A DNA stretch of 64,000 nucleotides from Thalassia testudinum (GCA_037157565.1 JAZHRO010000073.1:12034501-12098500); one strand, 5' to 3'; numbered from the stretch's first letter, positions 43,138 to 55,618 are shown. Notes: generated by a model not told the origin, from the letters alone. Translations and numbers: made by a program.

Positions 43138-44838
43138 CGGGTCATTGCGGAAAGGGGTGGCGACTACATTGTATGGTGTGAACATGTACATGCACTATGT
43201 ACATTGAGCCACAAACAGCTAATGACCCACCCACCGGCAGAAAAATAAACTACTCCAACCCTCGAGCCCTGCAAATCCGCTATCCCAATTGGCTGCTAAG
43301 CCTAACCAATGAGTCATAAGGAGGCCAAAAACTCTCTAAACTAGCCTAGAACCGATCTAAAAAGGCCAAAGCTACAGCCAAAATTCGGCGAGTAGCGGGT
43401 TGAAACCAGTTATCTATTCCTGTTGTTTCCTGACATATCCGTCGCATTATATATTTCATTTCCAGATAATTGTATCTTTCATTTTCATTCATTCAAACCA
43501 TCTTTAGTAATTTCACATTTTTAATTGCAGAATTAACCAATATTCACATTATCCTCTACCTTATTCATTTCCAGGTAATTTTCAATTTCTAATCGTGGTT
43601 TCAATCAAATCATTATTTAATCATTCTGATGATGTCAATTTTACTAAAAATAGAGTTCCTTTTGTACATGGGAGGATAAAGCCACATCCAACAATGCTTC
43701 ATTGCTTTATATGTCATTTCATGAAAATTTTTAATTAATCTGTTATTAACTCCTTTTAATCTAGTAGTTAACAATATTACTTGGGTTATTCGCATTCCAA
43801 GTCAATAACTTCATTTTTATCATTTATATTTAATATTTTAGTACCCAGAACAACAAGAAATACGTAGACGGGTCCGACCAAGCAAGAGGTAAGAATGCAC
43901 ACTAAACATTGCAATATGAGAAGAAAAATCACTATATAGATAAATTGTATGGAAAAGGGGAGAGATTACTCTACCTAATGTCACTAGAGGGTCATGGTGA
44001 CTTCGAACCATGTGCAATAGACCTGGGGGCACTATTCACGCCTGATGGGGCTAGAACAACGTTAAGACACATAGGGAATAAAAATGCCATAAGTTCCATC
44101 GAAAAATTTCAGGAAAGAAATAATTCCTGAAATTGAATTTAAAACTTACCTTCGTGTTGTTCGTGAAGAGATGGTTCCAATGAGTCTTGGAATGCAAGAA
44201 ATGGATCTCGTTTAACCCCCTAACGGATCAAAACACAAATCGATGTTAAAATGGAAAACTCACACGTGCCTCGAAAATCAGAGCAGAAATCATCCTATCC
44301 TACCGAACGAATGCGTCCGGTGCCCTTGAGAACCCCATGATCGAGTCTTGGATCACTTGATTCCAATCTGGGAAGCCCTCAATCTAAGCAGAACAATTCT
44401 GACCATTAGATCTCAAATAAGACACTAATTTCCTACAATGGGTCCTATATGTAATATTAAAAACTTATTATATTTAAGATGAAATTTTCCTAACCTTTGA
44501 TCTCTTCTTCTTCTTTTTCCTCCGTACTCCTTCAAACACACAAGCACGACCCATGCACACAGAGCGTGCATGGCCACAAACCTGGCTACGCCAATCGCTG
44601 TTGACACTCCCTGGTGGTCCCCTGTCTATGCCGATGTTCGATCGCTCACAGGCCTCTTCTTCTGTCCTCTCTCTTCTTCATGATTCCTCCCACGCCGTCG
44701 TTCTTTCATGGTTCGCACTATGCAGCCACCTCCTCAACCATGTCGCCCCCGATCTCGTGATGGGCTTACAGATCCTCCATCGGTGATCTGCCAGCCACGG
44801 CGACCACCGCCGACGCCCCGTCGATGCTCTGGGGACCA
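43138..44838. other. Probable remainder of the Tekay-like LTR; no genes
   Basis: Block order is reminiscent of the E3 LTR, but similarity is weak and ends are not defined. It ends in GACCA, the target site of E4. Confidence 0.35.
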
Positions 44839-47533
44839 TGATGGAACGTCGGTTTTCGTTGTTAATTCGTTGTAGTAAAGCCGGTTGTTACCAACGTTTC
44901 ATATAAAAATTTTTTACTCGGAAAAATAAAAGAGTTCCCGAGGTCGAACTCAGGGAGCAAGTTGTATTCTAGAGATATACAAATTCTATTACAAAAATAA
45001 AAAGAGAGAGAGAGATGAAAAATTGGCTTCTGCTTCTTTTCTTCTTTCTTCCTCTTTGTTTTTGGTTCTTCCTGTTCTTCTTCTTCTTCTTCTTTTTCTT
45101 CTGCTTTCTTCAGATCTTCCTCTTTCTTTTTCTTCAGATCGTCTTCTTCTTTTCTTGCTTCTTGCTTCTTTTCATTTCTTCTTCTGCAATCGTGGTGCTT
45201 CTGCCTTCGGCTACTAAGTCTCCCTTCCTTCTTCTTCAGCCTGCCTTCTGTGTTGCTCTGGCTGCTGGCTGTCCGTCGTCTGGCCCGGAGCTTCGACGAC
45301 TTAACTGAGCAGTTGCTACAGTGCAGCTGCTTCTTCTTCCGCAGTCCTTCACCTGTGCCTGCACGCTCAAGAGCTCATCAGAAGGCAAAAACCTACTCTA
45401 CCCCCTTTCCCCGCGTATCTCTCTCTCTCTGAAATCACTCTTCGGAAGCTCTCCCAGAGCGCTATCGGGTAATCGGGTTCGGATCAGGCCCGGGTCCAGG
45501 CCCACCGGCGTGCGTGGTGGGCGAGGAGTGCAGGTCAGTCTAATCGGGTCGGGCCAGGTCCGCGGAGCGTGGTCACGGACGAGGCCGAGTCGGGTCGGGT
45601 CGGGTGAGAGGGACCTCACCCCGTGGTAACTGAGGCAAACAGCATACAGCAGTTTTTCAATTTATGTGTCCGCGCGCCTTTGAGAGCTTCCGAGGTGGGA
45701 CTAAATGTCCCACCCCAATTCTCTTACGCCTGCAGCAGGGATGGTGCTCCCAATTGCGTCGGCTGTTGAGGCGTACAGCTCCAATCGAGGGCCAGGGTGT
45801 GTGCGTGAGTCTCTTCCGCGCTGGCCGTGGCTATTCAATCTGGGATATCTCGGCTTGGAGCAACCTCGAGCAGGCTTCGAGCTTCCTCGCCAATGGCGGC
45901 CAAGGCCTGGAACCTGAAACCAATGGCACGGCCTCTCGGCCAAATCAGACAGGCGGAGGACCTTCGCCGTGGCACGGCGAAGGTGGTCAGGGGGTCTGCA
46001 GGGGGTGTGATGGAGCTGTTAGGTCGTCCTAGGTCAGACTGTGAGCGAGGGAGTGGGTGTGTTCGGTGGGTCTGCAGAGGGTGTTTGGTGGGAAGTGGAG
46101 GGGCGGAAGAGGATCAGGGTGAGGAGGCGGAAGTTCTGCGGTGGTCGGCGAGCCGTGTGGGTCGCTGAGGTGATGGGAGCGGCTCGCCGGAGGGTGGTCG
46201 GAGGCGGAGAGGATGAGGGTGAACAGGGTCGGTAGAGGGCTTAATTGACTAAATCGAAAGCGGGGAAAGAAAGAGGAGGAGAAGGGGAGTAAGTCTAACT
46301 TAACTGCAGGGACGAAGGGGGAGGAACAGGGCGACAGTCGTATCGACTGTCGCCGGAGAAGATGATGCTCAGGGAGAGGGGCGGCGGCGAGCAGAAGGCT
46401 GGAGAGGCGCCAGCTGGGTGCGGCGTGGCGCGGGAAGAGCAGGGGAGGAGGTCTCTGCTGCTGGTAGTGCGGCAGAGCGAAGAGGTGGAGGGAGAGGAAG
46501 TCGCCGGAGCTGGTGAGCGTCTGCCGGAGAAAGAAGAGACGAAAGCTGGGGGTTTTCTCCGTCAGATCCAGGCTGCCTTGGTCGGTGGCGCGGCGGGGGG
46601 TATTTATAGGGTTGTAGCAGGGAGGAAGGCGGAGGGAGACGACGTGTCTCCCTCGCCGGAGCATGGTCGGAATTCGAACCCATACCGTCCGTGCGTTCGC
46701 ACGGCCGGTATGGGGGGCTACAGTGACCATGGGGGTGCTCCTGCGACGGCTGACGACGCAGGGCACCCCCGGTACACTTGCCAGGTCCTCCACCTCACCC
46801 TGCGCGGCGCCATGCTCCGCGCAAGGTCGCCGGAGCATGGTGCTGGCAGGGTTTTGCAGGAGGGACCTGTTTGCAAAGAACGAAGGAGAGTTAGGGGCCT
46901 AAATGCGAGGGTTCAAAAGTTGAGGGCCAAAGAGTAAATATATGAGGACCAAAGTGTAAATTCGGTCAAGGAGGTTTCTTCTTAGGCTCAAGTTTTTATA
47001 CATGACTAATTAGGACCTAAGGAATCTGATGGTGAATTTTATTTTCATATTAAACCTTGTTTGACCGGTCAATTTGCGCAAAAACCCAAATTAAGTTATT
47101 AATTGGGCATGGTTCTCAATGTAGGTCAAAATGGGTTCTAAAGGCCAAATTGAAGGTTCTAAACCCTAGAGATTATTTTTCTATGAATTTTAGAGGGTTT
47201 ATTCTATTTTTACTTTGCCTCGAACCTTGTGAATTGAAGTGGGTTGTTTTAGGGTTACAGATTATCATTTGGTTCCTTGGACGTGCTGTAGCCCTTGCTA
47301 GATCATCTCATCCCACTTTTATTCTTATTAAGCTGTTTTGACCTATGTTTGGGCCCTGAATTACCCTGTATGCAGATTATACTGGTAAAATTGCACTTTT
47401 ACCCCTTATGACTTGTTTTCTTCTCAAACTCAGAATTCTCTGAGTTAAGCTTTTCCTTGAGATATGTAGGAGCTTTTATCCTTTGTATTGGGTCAAAATG
47501 AGCTAGTTATGGCTCATGATGAGGTTCTCATCA
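44839..47533 (-). repeat. E4 3' LTR (2,695 bp)
   Basis: TGATGGAACG ... TTCTCATCA. The minus-strand TATA box CCTATAAATA is at 46601-46610. T/CT-rich (about 45010-45200) and G-rich parts give many accidental open frames, all duplicated in the other LTR. Confidence 0.95.
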
Positions 47534-47571
47534 TACCCCCATGCCTAGCTTTTGCTAGTCCCTTAGCAAAA
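47534..47571 (-). promoter_or_regulatory. Polypurine tract and pre-PPT hairpin (E4)
   Basis: Minus strand GGCATGGGGGTA abuts the 3' LTR. TTTTGCTA and TAGCAAAA (47550-47571) form a perfect 8-bp stem just upstream. The tract matches that of E1. Confidence 0.85.
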
Positions 47572-47986
47572 AAAACTTAAGGTTTCAACCCTTGTTCTAG
47601 ACCATGAAGTTTTCAATGGTTTTAGATAAGTGCTTTTTTATTTGAGCATAGATTAGGTTAGAATGCTGCCCATAGGCCTAAAAGATACTCTAGTACCAAT
47701 CAAGATCCAAATCTGTCTAGCCTTAGCCTCAGTCTTTTAGCAAAGGTTTTTAAGGCCCACAAGAACTAACCTAAGGTTTATTGGACTTCGTGGTTAAAGC
47801 ACCCGTGCTTGAAATGATTTTAGCCCTGGCTCAGTTCGCAGTGCGTTTTGTAAGAGAGAGAGATAGAAAGTTTTTTTCTGTTTGGAGAGTTTTCTCTCTC
47901 TTTTTCTTTTTAGTTCTAGTCTAGGATTGGCTTTTCAACACGGTCTGTATCAGATTCCTTGCTCCCATCATCAATCCTCAAGGGTT

Positions 47987-48133
47987 CCTGGCGATCGATG
48001 CTTCGAGATAGCACCGCCCATGGCAACCCCCGGAACCCTGGCTATTGAGATTTCGAGATAATCCCATCCATGGTATTCCGTGGCCGAATCCAGACCCTGG
48101 CAATTGACATTTCGAGATAATGCCATCCATGGA
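47987..48133. repeat. Three imperfect tandem units in E4 3' region
   Basis: Units starting at 47987, 48037 and 48096 share CCTGGC, ATTTCGAGATAAT and CCATCCATGG (the first more diverged). Non-coding; role unknown. Confidence 0.7.
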
Positions 48134-48820
48134 ATCTGAACCAGCAGAGTGCTTACATGCCCCCCGTAGGATATGTAAATATCCTAAGAGACAAGCACCG
48201 AGGAGATGATATTTTGTTACGCATCTTCGAGGGGATTTCCCGCCTCTCCGCGCTGGGAACTCGTCCAAATCAACTTGTGTTGATCGGCCATTCCTATTCT
48301 AGGTGTTCTTTTCAGATTTTTGCGACGCTTCTGCGTGATTCTGATTTTTATGCTTACTGAACCAGGCTGTGTGTGAGATTAGGGTGCTTAGGTTACTGAG
48401 TCCCGTAAACCAAAAATTAGTTAACGAGGCCGAATACTCCCTAAGCCTTAGACCTAATACTTCAGCTTTTCATTTTCCTCAACCTCTTGAGGAGTGTCCA
48501 GATCTTAATGAGTACTAAGAGTCTATTCAAGAATGCCTAAGGTTTGCATTCTTACTAATCTCATTGTGCACTTTTCAGTTATTTTCTTGAATGAGGTCTA
48601 GAACTTAGGTTAATTCCTTAGTTCCTTACTAATGACTATCAACTTTTCTTATAATTTTGTGCTCCTTTTTCATTTTGTTTCTTCTCTCCTTCACGAAATT
48701 TTTCTTCTCCTCTTTTCCTCTTATTCTTTTTCGAAAAAATTTTTTAATTTTTATGGTATTTTTGGCATATGTGAATTTTTTTGTTTGAAACCTTTTCTTA
48801 CAAGTTTTTGCACTTTCCTA

Positions 48821-48857
48821 CCCCCCCATGCCTAAGATTTGCAATGTCCTCATTGTA
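48821..48857 (-). other. Internal PPT-like tract with hairpin (E4)
   Basis: Minus strand CAATG-AGGA-CATTG (48842-48855) then CTTAGGCATGGGGGGG. It is 1.29 kb before the 3' LTR and resembles the true PPT. Confidence 0.7.
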
Positions 48858-48936
48858 ACCTAGGGGGTCTTAGTTCAGGGTGAACTTCGAGTGCTGAAAG
48901 GTGTCAGAACAAGTTTCAGGTTTTCAAAGAGAATGA

Positions 48937-48960
48937 CGGGCTGCCTCCCGTTAAGCGCTG
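48937..48960 (-). other. Post-pol GGGAGGCA motif (E4)
   Basis: Minus strand CAGCGCTTAACGGGAGGCAG then CCCG lies 32 bases after the pol stop. Confidence 0.65.
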
Positions 48961-48991
48961 AGTTTTATGCCATCGGCTGGGCGCAATAAGC

Positions 48992-50680
48992 TCAAGGGGA
49001 AAGGAGGATATGAGATGCCTCAGCCAAATCAGTAGAAGTTACATCAATGAACGGCTTGAGTCTTTGACCATTCACGATGAAAGGTTCAGAATCGTGGCTG
49101 AGTGGACTGATTTCGATTGCTCCATTTCCAAAAACCTGTCGGACCAAATATGGTCCGACCCACTTAGATCTCAGTTTTCCTGGGAAGAGTTTGAGTCGGG
49201 CATCAAAGAGTAGGACCTTTTGACCAGGATGGAAGATCTTTCTTGAGATGTGTTTGTCGTGGAAGGCTTTAACCCGCTCCTTGTAGATTTGCGAGTTCTC
49301 GTACGCGTCTGTGCGTAATTCATCGATCTCGCTGATTTGGAGTTTTCTGTGGGTCCCAGCCTTAGAAAGATCTAGATTACAGTTCCGTACTGCCCAATAG
49401 GCTTTATGCTCCAGTTCGACGGGAAGGTGGCATGCCTTTCCGTACACCAATCTAAAGGGAGACATGCCCAATTGGGTCTTGTGGGCGGTCCTATAGGCCC
49501 ACAATGCTTCCGGAAGTCGGGACGACCAGTCCTTCCTGTCAGGTCGAACAGTGACCTGTAGGATTTTCTTGATCTCCCGATTCGACAGCTCAGCTAGACC
49601 ATTAGTTTGGGGGTGGTAAGGAGTAGAGATTCGGTGAGACACCCCGTATTTGGTCATCAGTGACCTAAACTGAGCATTTGTGAAATGGGTCCCCCCATCA
49701 GAGATTATTGCACGAGGAATCCCGAACCTTGAGAAAATGTGTTGATGAATGAATTTGAGAACGATTTTGTGATCACAGGTTCGGGTCGGTATGGCTTCGA
49801 TCCATTTGGACACGTAGTCCACAGCCAACAGAATGTATTCGAAACCATCCGAAACAGGAAAGGGGCCCATAAAATCAATCCCCCAAACATCAAAGATTTC
49901 GCATACTAGAATCGGTTGCATAGGCATCATGTTGCGATGGCTCATGTTGCCCAAAGTCTGGCAACGACTGCATGCCTTGCAATGACTGTATGCGTCTTTG
50001 AACAGTGTGGGCCAGTAAAAGCCGCACTGGAGGACTTTTGATGCGGTTTTATGCCCGGCAAAATGGCCACCGCATGCCTGGTCATGGCAGAAAGAGAGGA
50101 TATTGTTGACTTCCCCTTCCGGGATACATCTCCGGATGATCTGATCGGCACCTATGCGGAAGAGGTACGGGTCTTCCCAAATGTAATACTTGGCATCGGA
50201 GCGTAATTTGTCTTTCTTGGCCTTCGGCCAATCGGACGGGGTCTGATGAGATGCCAAGTAATTTACAATATTAGCAAACCATGGAAGGCTAGTACCAATA
50301 GTCAGCAGGTGCTCATCGGGAAAATGCTCAGTGATGGGTCCGGAAGGGTCTATCATTTCAGAAGGAAGACGGGACAAGTGATCAGCTACCACGTTTTGTT
50401 TTCCCGCTTTATCGCGAATCTCGAGGTCAAATTCTTGCAACAGCAAGATCCATCGGATCAATCGAGGCTTCGCGTCCTTCTTTGCAAGGAGATGCCTCAC
50501 AGCCGTGTGATCCGAGTATATGATGACATGGGAACCCAGAAGGTATGACCTGAATTTCTCTAGGGCAAATACTACAGCTAGCAGCTCTTTCTCAGTAACT
50601 GTATAGTTACGCTGAGCCTCATCGAGTGTTTTGCTGGCGTAGTAAATGACCACAGGTTTCTTGTCATTTTTCTGCCCCAA
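48992..50680 (-). CDS. pol: E4 Pol, 3' part: RNase H and integrase
   Basis: 562 codons, the continuation of the gag-pol frame after a one-base shift; its apparent start is not a real initiation site. Residues 1-110 are RNase H ([38 protein letters not shown]). Integrase follows: HHCC near 195-245 (HDQACGGHF ... [11 protein letters not shown]), then GIDFMGPF near 265, ISDGGTHF near 325 and [15 protein letters not shown] near 360, so all three catalytic acids are present. The C-terminus holds [13 protein letters not shown]. It would cut and join the element's DNA into chromosomes. It overlaps the upstream ORF by 17 bases. Confidence 0.92.
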   Translation of the reverse strand: MGQKNDKKPVVIYYASKTLDEAQRNYTVTEKELLAVVFALEKFRSYLLGSHVIIYSDHTAVRHLLAKKDAKPRLIRWILLLQEFDLEIRDKAGKQNVVADHLSRLPSEMIDPSGPITEHFPDEHLLTIGTSLPWFANIVNYLASHQTPSDWPKAKKDKLRSDAKYYIWEDPYLFRIGADQIIRRCIPEGEVNNILSFCHDQACGGHFAGHKTASKVLQCGFYWPTLFKDAYSHCKACSRCQTLGNMSHRNMMPMQPILVCEIFDVWGIDFMGPFPVSDGFEYILLAVDYVSKWIEAIPTRTCDHKIVLKFIHQHIFSRFGIPRAIISDGGTHFTNAQFRSLMTKYGVSHRISTPYHPQTNGLAELSNREIKKILQVTVRPDRKDWSSRLPEALWAYRTAHKTQLGMSPFRLVYGKACHLPVELEHKAYWAVRNCNLDLSKAGTHRKLQISEIDELRTDAYENSQIYKERVKAFHDKHISRKIFHPGQKVLLFDARLKLFPGKLRSKWVGPYLVRQVFGNGAIEISPLSHDSEPFIVNGQRLKPFIDVTSTDLAEASHILLSP

Positions 50681-53600
50681 AAACCGCTCCTACAGCGAAG
50701 TCGGATGCATCACACATGATCTCAAAGGGTTGAGACCAATCAGGGGACTGTAGGATCGGGGCTTGGGTGACTCGGTCACGCAGGATTTCAAATGCTTGAG
50801 TGCATTCCTTGGAGATTTCGAAGGGAACATCCTTGGAGAGAAGAGTGGTCAGGGGGCGTGCGATTTTTGAAAAATCAGGGATAAATCGTCGATAAAAACC
50901 GACATGCCCTAAAAAGGATCGGATGTCCCTGATCGAGCTAGGCATAGGAAGGCGAGAAATCAGATTAACCTTAGCTCGATCCACTTGGATACCTTTCTCC
51001 GAAATTGAGTGTCCCAGGACAATTCCCTCAGGCACCATGAAATGGCTCTTTTCCCAGGAAAGAACCAAATTCACGTCGATGCACCGCCTGAGTATCTGGA
51101 CCAAGTGCTGGAGGCAATCGTCGAATGATGCTCCGAAAACTGAAAAGTCATCCATGAAGACTTCCAGATAATCACCTACCATATCTGAGAATATGGCAAG
51201 CATGCATCGCTGAAAAGTAGCGGGTGCATTGCAAAGACCGAAAGGCATCCTTCGGAAAGCGTATGTTCCGAAGGGGCAGGTGAATGTGGTCTTTTCTTGG
51301 TCCTCAGGATGGATTGCCACCTGGTTATAACCGGAGTACCCGTCAAGAAAGCAGAAGAACCTATTTCCCGCTAGTTTTTCGAGAATTTGATCAATGAAGG
51401 GTAGTGGGAAATGATCCTTCTTCGTGGAGGAATTGAGTCGACGGTAATCTATACAGACTCTCCACGAGTTGGCTAATCGGGTAGGAATGATTTCTCCGGT
51501 CTCAGTCGTTATAGTGGTGAGTCCTGCCTTCTTAGGCACGACCTGAATTGGGCTCACCCAACGACTATCGGAGATCGGGTAGATGATCCCAGCATCTAAC
51601 CACTTGATGATCTCCTTTTTCACGACCTCCTGCAGATTGGGATTTAAGCGTCTCTGCATTTCACGAGAAGGTCGTGTGCCCTCTTCTGAATAGATATGAT
51701 GAGTACAATAAGAGGGACTTATTCCAGTCAAATCATCGAGGGTCCATCCGATGGCTCTGCGATGTTGCTGGAGGACAACAATCAGACGGGATTCCTGTTC
51801 AGGACTAAGGTTGGAATTGATGATCACAGGAAGGGTCTGATTAGAACCCAAAAAGATGTATTTCAAATGAGCAGGAAGGGGTTTCAGTTCAAGGATGGGG
51901 TTTTCAGCAGCAGCAGGTGGTTCAGTATAGATGTGAGGTTCAAGGGTGGGAGTTACTGGGTTGTTCACATCCGGATTGGACTCCTCTATTTGCGGGTCAA
52001 GATCCTTCTGTGGTTGATGAGGAATACTCAAGTCATTCTGGAGGTGTGATTCATCAACCAAAGTCTTGATGTCACAAATTTGCTCGATGACGCCGCAATT
52101 AATTCCTTGTTGGGCCTTAAATATATCAATTTTCAGTGTTTGATCTCCAAACTTAAGCTCTATTTGGCCCTCCTCACAGCTGATGTTGGCTCTAGCAGTA
52201 GCCAAGAAAGGTCTCCCTAGAATGATTGGTGTATCCCTAGGGTTCTCAGGTGCATCCATGTCTAAGACTATAAAGTCCACTGGAAAATAGAAATCCCGCA
52301 CTCTTACGATAACATCCTCGAGAATCCCTTTTGGTGACTTTATAGATCGATCTGCTAACTGTAATGTCACCTCAGTTGGTTTCAGCTCAGATTCTTCCAG
52401 ATGGTCAAGTAAGGATGTGGGTATCAGATTTATAGATGCACCTAAGTCTAACAATGCTCTGTCAAATTGGGTACCACCTATCTTACAGGAGATCAGGGGA
52501 GTTCCAGGATCTTTTGCCTTGGGTGGGAGTCTACTAAGGATTACAGAGCTGGCTTGCTCTGACAGAACAATTGGGCTCCCTCCCTTGGTTCGCGGCTTAC
52601 GCTGGGGTGTACATATATTCTTTAGAAATCGTGCGTAAGCTGGTACGTGGCGGATTGCATCCATCAAGGGGATGTTTATGTGGACCTGCTCAAAGAGCTT
52701 GACCAGGTCCTCCTCAGGGGCCACGGGTTTGGTGGTCTTCTTTCCCTTGGTCAGGGCTTCGGGAAACGGGATCTTGGTTGGTTCCTCTAGGATAGGTCCT
52801 GGTTGTGGGTCTGGAACAGCGGTACCTTGGATAACTATCCTAGGGTCATGATCATCAGGCTGGGAGTGGTTTGGATAACGCGGGTCCTGAGTTGTCTTAC
52901 CACTACGTGTTGTTACAGAATTTAATCCGGCCTGATTTTGGTTTGGATTTGGGAGGAGGGGTGGCTGGTGCTGAAATCCCGTACGGGAAGTAGAGGCTTC
53001 CATCTCGTCTGGAGATGGGGCAGTAGGGGCCTGATAAATCCATTGAGCGTGGCCTAAATTTGGATTCATAACGCGCTTCTGGGTTGGCACGTTATTTGGG
53101 TTAGGAAGGGGTTGGGAAGGGAGTGTGCCTGGCTGGCGAGAATTTGCCAACTGGGCCAGCTGAGTTTTAACTTCAGTAAGCTCGTCCTTGTGCTGTTTTT
53201 GAATGGCCGCATTCGATTTTTGAATGTCAGCCAGAGTCTGAAGGATTAAGGACATTTGATCTTGATTTGGCCCTGATGGATAAGTAGGGTTGGGCCGAGG
53301 CTGAGGTGGCTGGTAGTGATGAGAGGGCTGTGGGCGGGACTGAAAAGGTGGTCTTTGGGTTTGAGAATTTCCCGCCCACTGAAAATTTGGATGGTTTCGC
53401 CATCCAGGGTTGTAAGTGTTGGAGAATGGGTCGTTCTGGATGGCGTTGAGGTCCTCGCAGGTCTGAGGAACCTCCTGAGAATCAGGGAAAGGGGGAATGG
53501 AGTTCCCCCGGCTGGTGAAGAAAGGATCGGATGATCTTCCAGTCCAAGAATCAGATGGGGACGGATATGGATCCATCCCAGGGGAGGATCGGTGCAGGAT

Positions 53601-54692
53601 GTTTTGTACAGTCTCCTGTGTGGAAGGAGGTTGTGCAAAGGAGTTACGCGCAGAGGTGGCTCGCTGCAAGTGCTGAGTCAGCTCATCCACCTTCTTTTCA
53701 ATAATTGAGACCTTGTCCAATCGACTGGCCATTAATTCCAGGTCGACCGATGCGGACAGGCCCTGCGTCTCATGTGCTCCCTTAAGATTCGTCGCTGCGC
53801 GGGTATTCGTCCTGTCGAATAATCCCATGGAGTCATTGTTGATGGAGTTCTCGCACATGTTTTCGAGAATCTCCCATACGGTGTCTTCATGTTGACCCAT
53901 GATGTTTCCTCCGCAGGTTGCATTGACGAAAAGGCGGATGTCCTCACGGAGTCCCTGGTAAAAAGATTGGACTTGTTCCCATTTAGGAACTCCGTGATGG
54001 GGGCACTTCCTCATGAGATCCTGAAAACGATCCCATGCCTCATGGAGAGGTTCTCCTGATTGTTGAGTGAAGTGTGTAATCTGATGGCGCAAGGCGTTGG
54101 TCCGACCAACGGGAAAGAACTTTTTCAAAAACTCGGATTGAAGTTCTTCCCAAGTGTTGATCGGCCGGGTCTGAGTTTGATACCAATGGGCGGCCTTGTC
54201 CATAAGAGAAAAGGAGAACATCTTCATGAGAAGAATATCCCGATTTTGCGCATCTGATCCAAAAGTGTGGGCCAGATGCTTAAGCTGTTTGATGTGCTGG
54301 AAGGGATCTTCAGAATTAAGCCCATGGAATTTAGGTATAGCGTGAATCATGTTGGGCTTTAGTTCGGAATCAGGTCCTCCAATCGGGATTCTAACTCGAG
54401 GCTCAATTGCCACCGCAGCAGGATTGTAGTGGTCCCGCATCATAGGACGCTGTGGTGGGTGCACGAAGTTTTGGAAGAGGTCATTGAGTCGCTGGAGCTG
54501 GTGTTCCAGATTATTTTCTTCCTCAACTGGCTGAGCCATGATGGGGGAAGAAGAAGAACTTGGTTCTGAATCAGAAGAGAGAATAATGTGAGGGTGTTGC
54601 TGCACAAACACGGGCGTCGAGGCTTGGCCTTGACGAGAGTGAATTTCTAAAGGAGGTCTTAAGGGTGGTCTTAGAGACCTCCTTCCGTACAT
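50664..54692 (-). CDS. gag-pol: E4 Gag-protease-reverse transcriptase (Athila type)
   Basis: 1,342 codons from ATG at 54692 (MYGRRS, as in E1). The Gag core is at about 110-300 ([30 protein letters not shown]), [13 protein letters not shown] near 425 and TRSGK near 596. No CCHC knuckle is seen. Protease has [12 protein letters not shown] near 746. RT begins near 990 ([12 protein letters not shown]) and has FMDD near 1177. The frame ends just inside RNase H ([20 protein letters not shown]). There the minus strand has GGTTTTTGGGGC, where four T instead of five would keep the frame into RNase H-integrase. Gag, protease and RT should be translatable; integrase only if the shift is an error or is bypassed. 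Confidence 0.93.
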   Translation of the reverse strand: MYGRRSLRPPLRPPLEIHSRQGQASTPVFVQQHPHIILSSDSEPSSSSSPIMAQPVEEENNLEHQLQRLNDLFQNFVHPPQRPMMRDHYNPAAVAIEPRVRIPIGGPDSELKPNMIHAIPKFHGLNSEDPFQHIKQLKHLAHTFGSDAQNRDILLMKMFSFSLMDKAAHWYQTQTRPINTWEELQSEFLKKFFPVGRTNALRHQITHFTQQSGEPLHEAWDRFQDLMRKCPHHGVPKWEQVQSFYQGLREDIRLFVNATCGGNIMGQHEDTVWEILENMCENSINNDSMGLFDRTNTRAATNLKGAHETQGLSASVDLELMASRLDKVSIIEKKVDELTQHLQRATSARNSFAQPPSTQETVQNILHRSSPGMDPYPSPSDSWTGRSSDPFFTSRGNSIPPFPDSQEVPQTCEDLNAIQNDPFSNTYNPGWRNHPNFQWAGNSQTQRPPFQSRPQPSHHYQPPQPRPNPTYPSGPNQDQMSLILQTLADIQKSNAAIQKQHKDELTEVKTQLAQLANSRQPGTLPSQPLPNPNNVPTQKRVMNPNLGHAQWIYQAPTAPSPDEMEASTSRTGFQHQPPLLPNPNQNQAGLNSVTTRSGKTTQDPRYPNHSQPDDHDPRIVIQGTAVPDPQPGPILEEPTKIPFPEALTKGKKTTKPVAPEEDLVKLFEQVHINIPLMDAIRHVPAYARFLKNICTPQRKPRTKGGSPIVLSEQASSVILSRLPPKAKDPGTPLISCKIGGTQFDRALLDLGASINLIPTSLLDHLEESELKPTEVTLQLADRSIKSPKGILEDVIVRVRDFYFPVDFIVLDMDAPENPRDTPIILGRPFLATARANISCEEGQIELKFGDQTLKIDIFKAQQGINCGVIEQICDIKTLVDESHLQNDLSIPHQPQKDLDPQIEESNPDVNNPVTPTLEPHIYTEPPAAAENPILELKPLPAHLKYIFLGSNQTLPVIINSNLSPEQESRLIVVLQQHRRAIGWTLDDLTGISPSYCTHHIYSEEGTRPSREMQRRLNPNLQEVVKKEIIKWLDAGIIYPISDSRWVSPIQVVPKKAGLTTITTETGEIIPTRLANSWRVCIDYRRLNSSTKKDHFPLPFIDQILEKLAGNRFFCFLDGYSGYNQVAIHPEDQEKTTFTCPFGTYAFRRMPFGLCNAPATFQRCMLAIFSDMVGDYLEVFMDDFSVFGASFDDCLQHLVQILRRCIDVNLVLSWEKSHFMVPEGIVLGHSISEKGIQVDRAKVNLISRLPMPSSIRDIRSFLGHVGFYRRFIPDFSKIARPLTTLLSKDVPFEISKECTQAFEILRDRVTQAPILQSPDWSQPFEIMCDASDFAVGAVFGAEK

Positions 54693-55598
54693 GCACAGTT
54701 GGGAGAGGTAAGTTTAGAAGGTGATGGACCCAATCAAGACACCCAAAAATGTGTTGGGTGACTATAGAGGTGCGGGGCAGATGGACCCCTTGATCAGAAA
54801 GATCGTCCACCTGAGAATTACCTGGGCAGCCAGAGAGGGAGAGTCCCGCGAAGACCCCTACACGGTAGAGCGTCCCCACGGGTTACAGGGTTTCCCCCAC
54901 CCGACCTCTCTTGTCACTGCGGTTCCAGGTAGACCAGAATGGGGATCTTGACCTCTTAAGTCTACCAATTTTAAGATCAGGGTGTTTAAGGTTTCACTTG
55001 AACTTTAGTCTTTTTAGGTGCAAAGAGTGACCTAATTTAAGGTTGGTTAACCCAAGGGGTCAACTTTACCTATTGTTTTCTTTAAGAGCTTTTAGGTCCT
55101 GTCTTTTAGGGTTCAAGTGTTTAGAGAGAGCCAATTGTTTAGGATTTTTCTTGTATAGGTATTTTCAGACAAGGGCTTTGGGCACACTTCATTTGGTTTT
55201 CTCAATTCTTGAGTTAAGTAGTGTGTCTCTAAATCCCTAGTGTTGGATCCTAGGTTGGCTCTACTTGGTCCAGTTAATTCTTTGTTGGGTAATTAGGGCT
55301 CAAGCAAGAATGTGTTAGCCCTTAAATACCCTTGATAGTGTGCAGAAATAATGAGTTGAAAACATGCAACTTTTATGGTTACTAAATATGGAAGACAGGT
55401 TAGCCCTATATTGCTTGTTCTTTTCTTTTCTTTCTCTTTAGAGTGTAGGGGTTAATAGTGAGAGAAAAGATTTACCTGTCTTCGGAGTGGTTGTCGTGTG
55501 GTTGCTTGTCTTCTTGAGTTCCTGTAGCTGCATAAAAGAGAGGAGATTATCAGAAATTAAAAGATACAGGAATGTTTACCTCTAGAATAGCCGTTGCT
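54693..55598 (-). other. E4 5' leader
   Basis: 0.9 kb without a credible ORF. The 54830-54960 part is GC-rich with complementary runs (for example GGGTGGGGGAAACCC), in the same place as the GC-rich leader blocks of E1 and A. Confidence 0.5.
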
Positions 55599-55615
55599 CC
55601 CCGGCAACGGCGCCA
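55599..55615 (-). promoter_or_regulatory. Primer-binding site, tRNA-Asp (E4)
   Basis: Plus strand CCCCGGCAACGGCGCCA, a perfect 17-base match to the 3' end of plant tRNA-Asp, 3 bases from the LTR. Confidence 0.95.
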
Positions 55616-55618
55616 AAA

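Noticed and set aside
46029..46838. 269-codon minus-strand frame in the E4 LTR, repeated at 56809-57618
   Set aside because: Pro/Leu/Ser/Arg composition from GC-rich LTR DNA, located across the TATA box; duplicated only because the LTR is duplicated.
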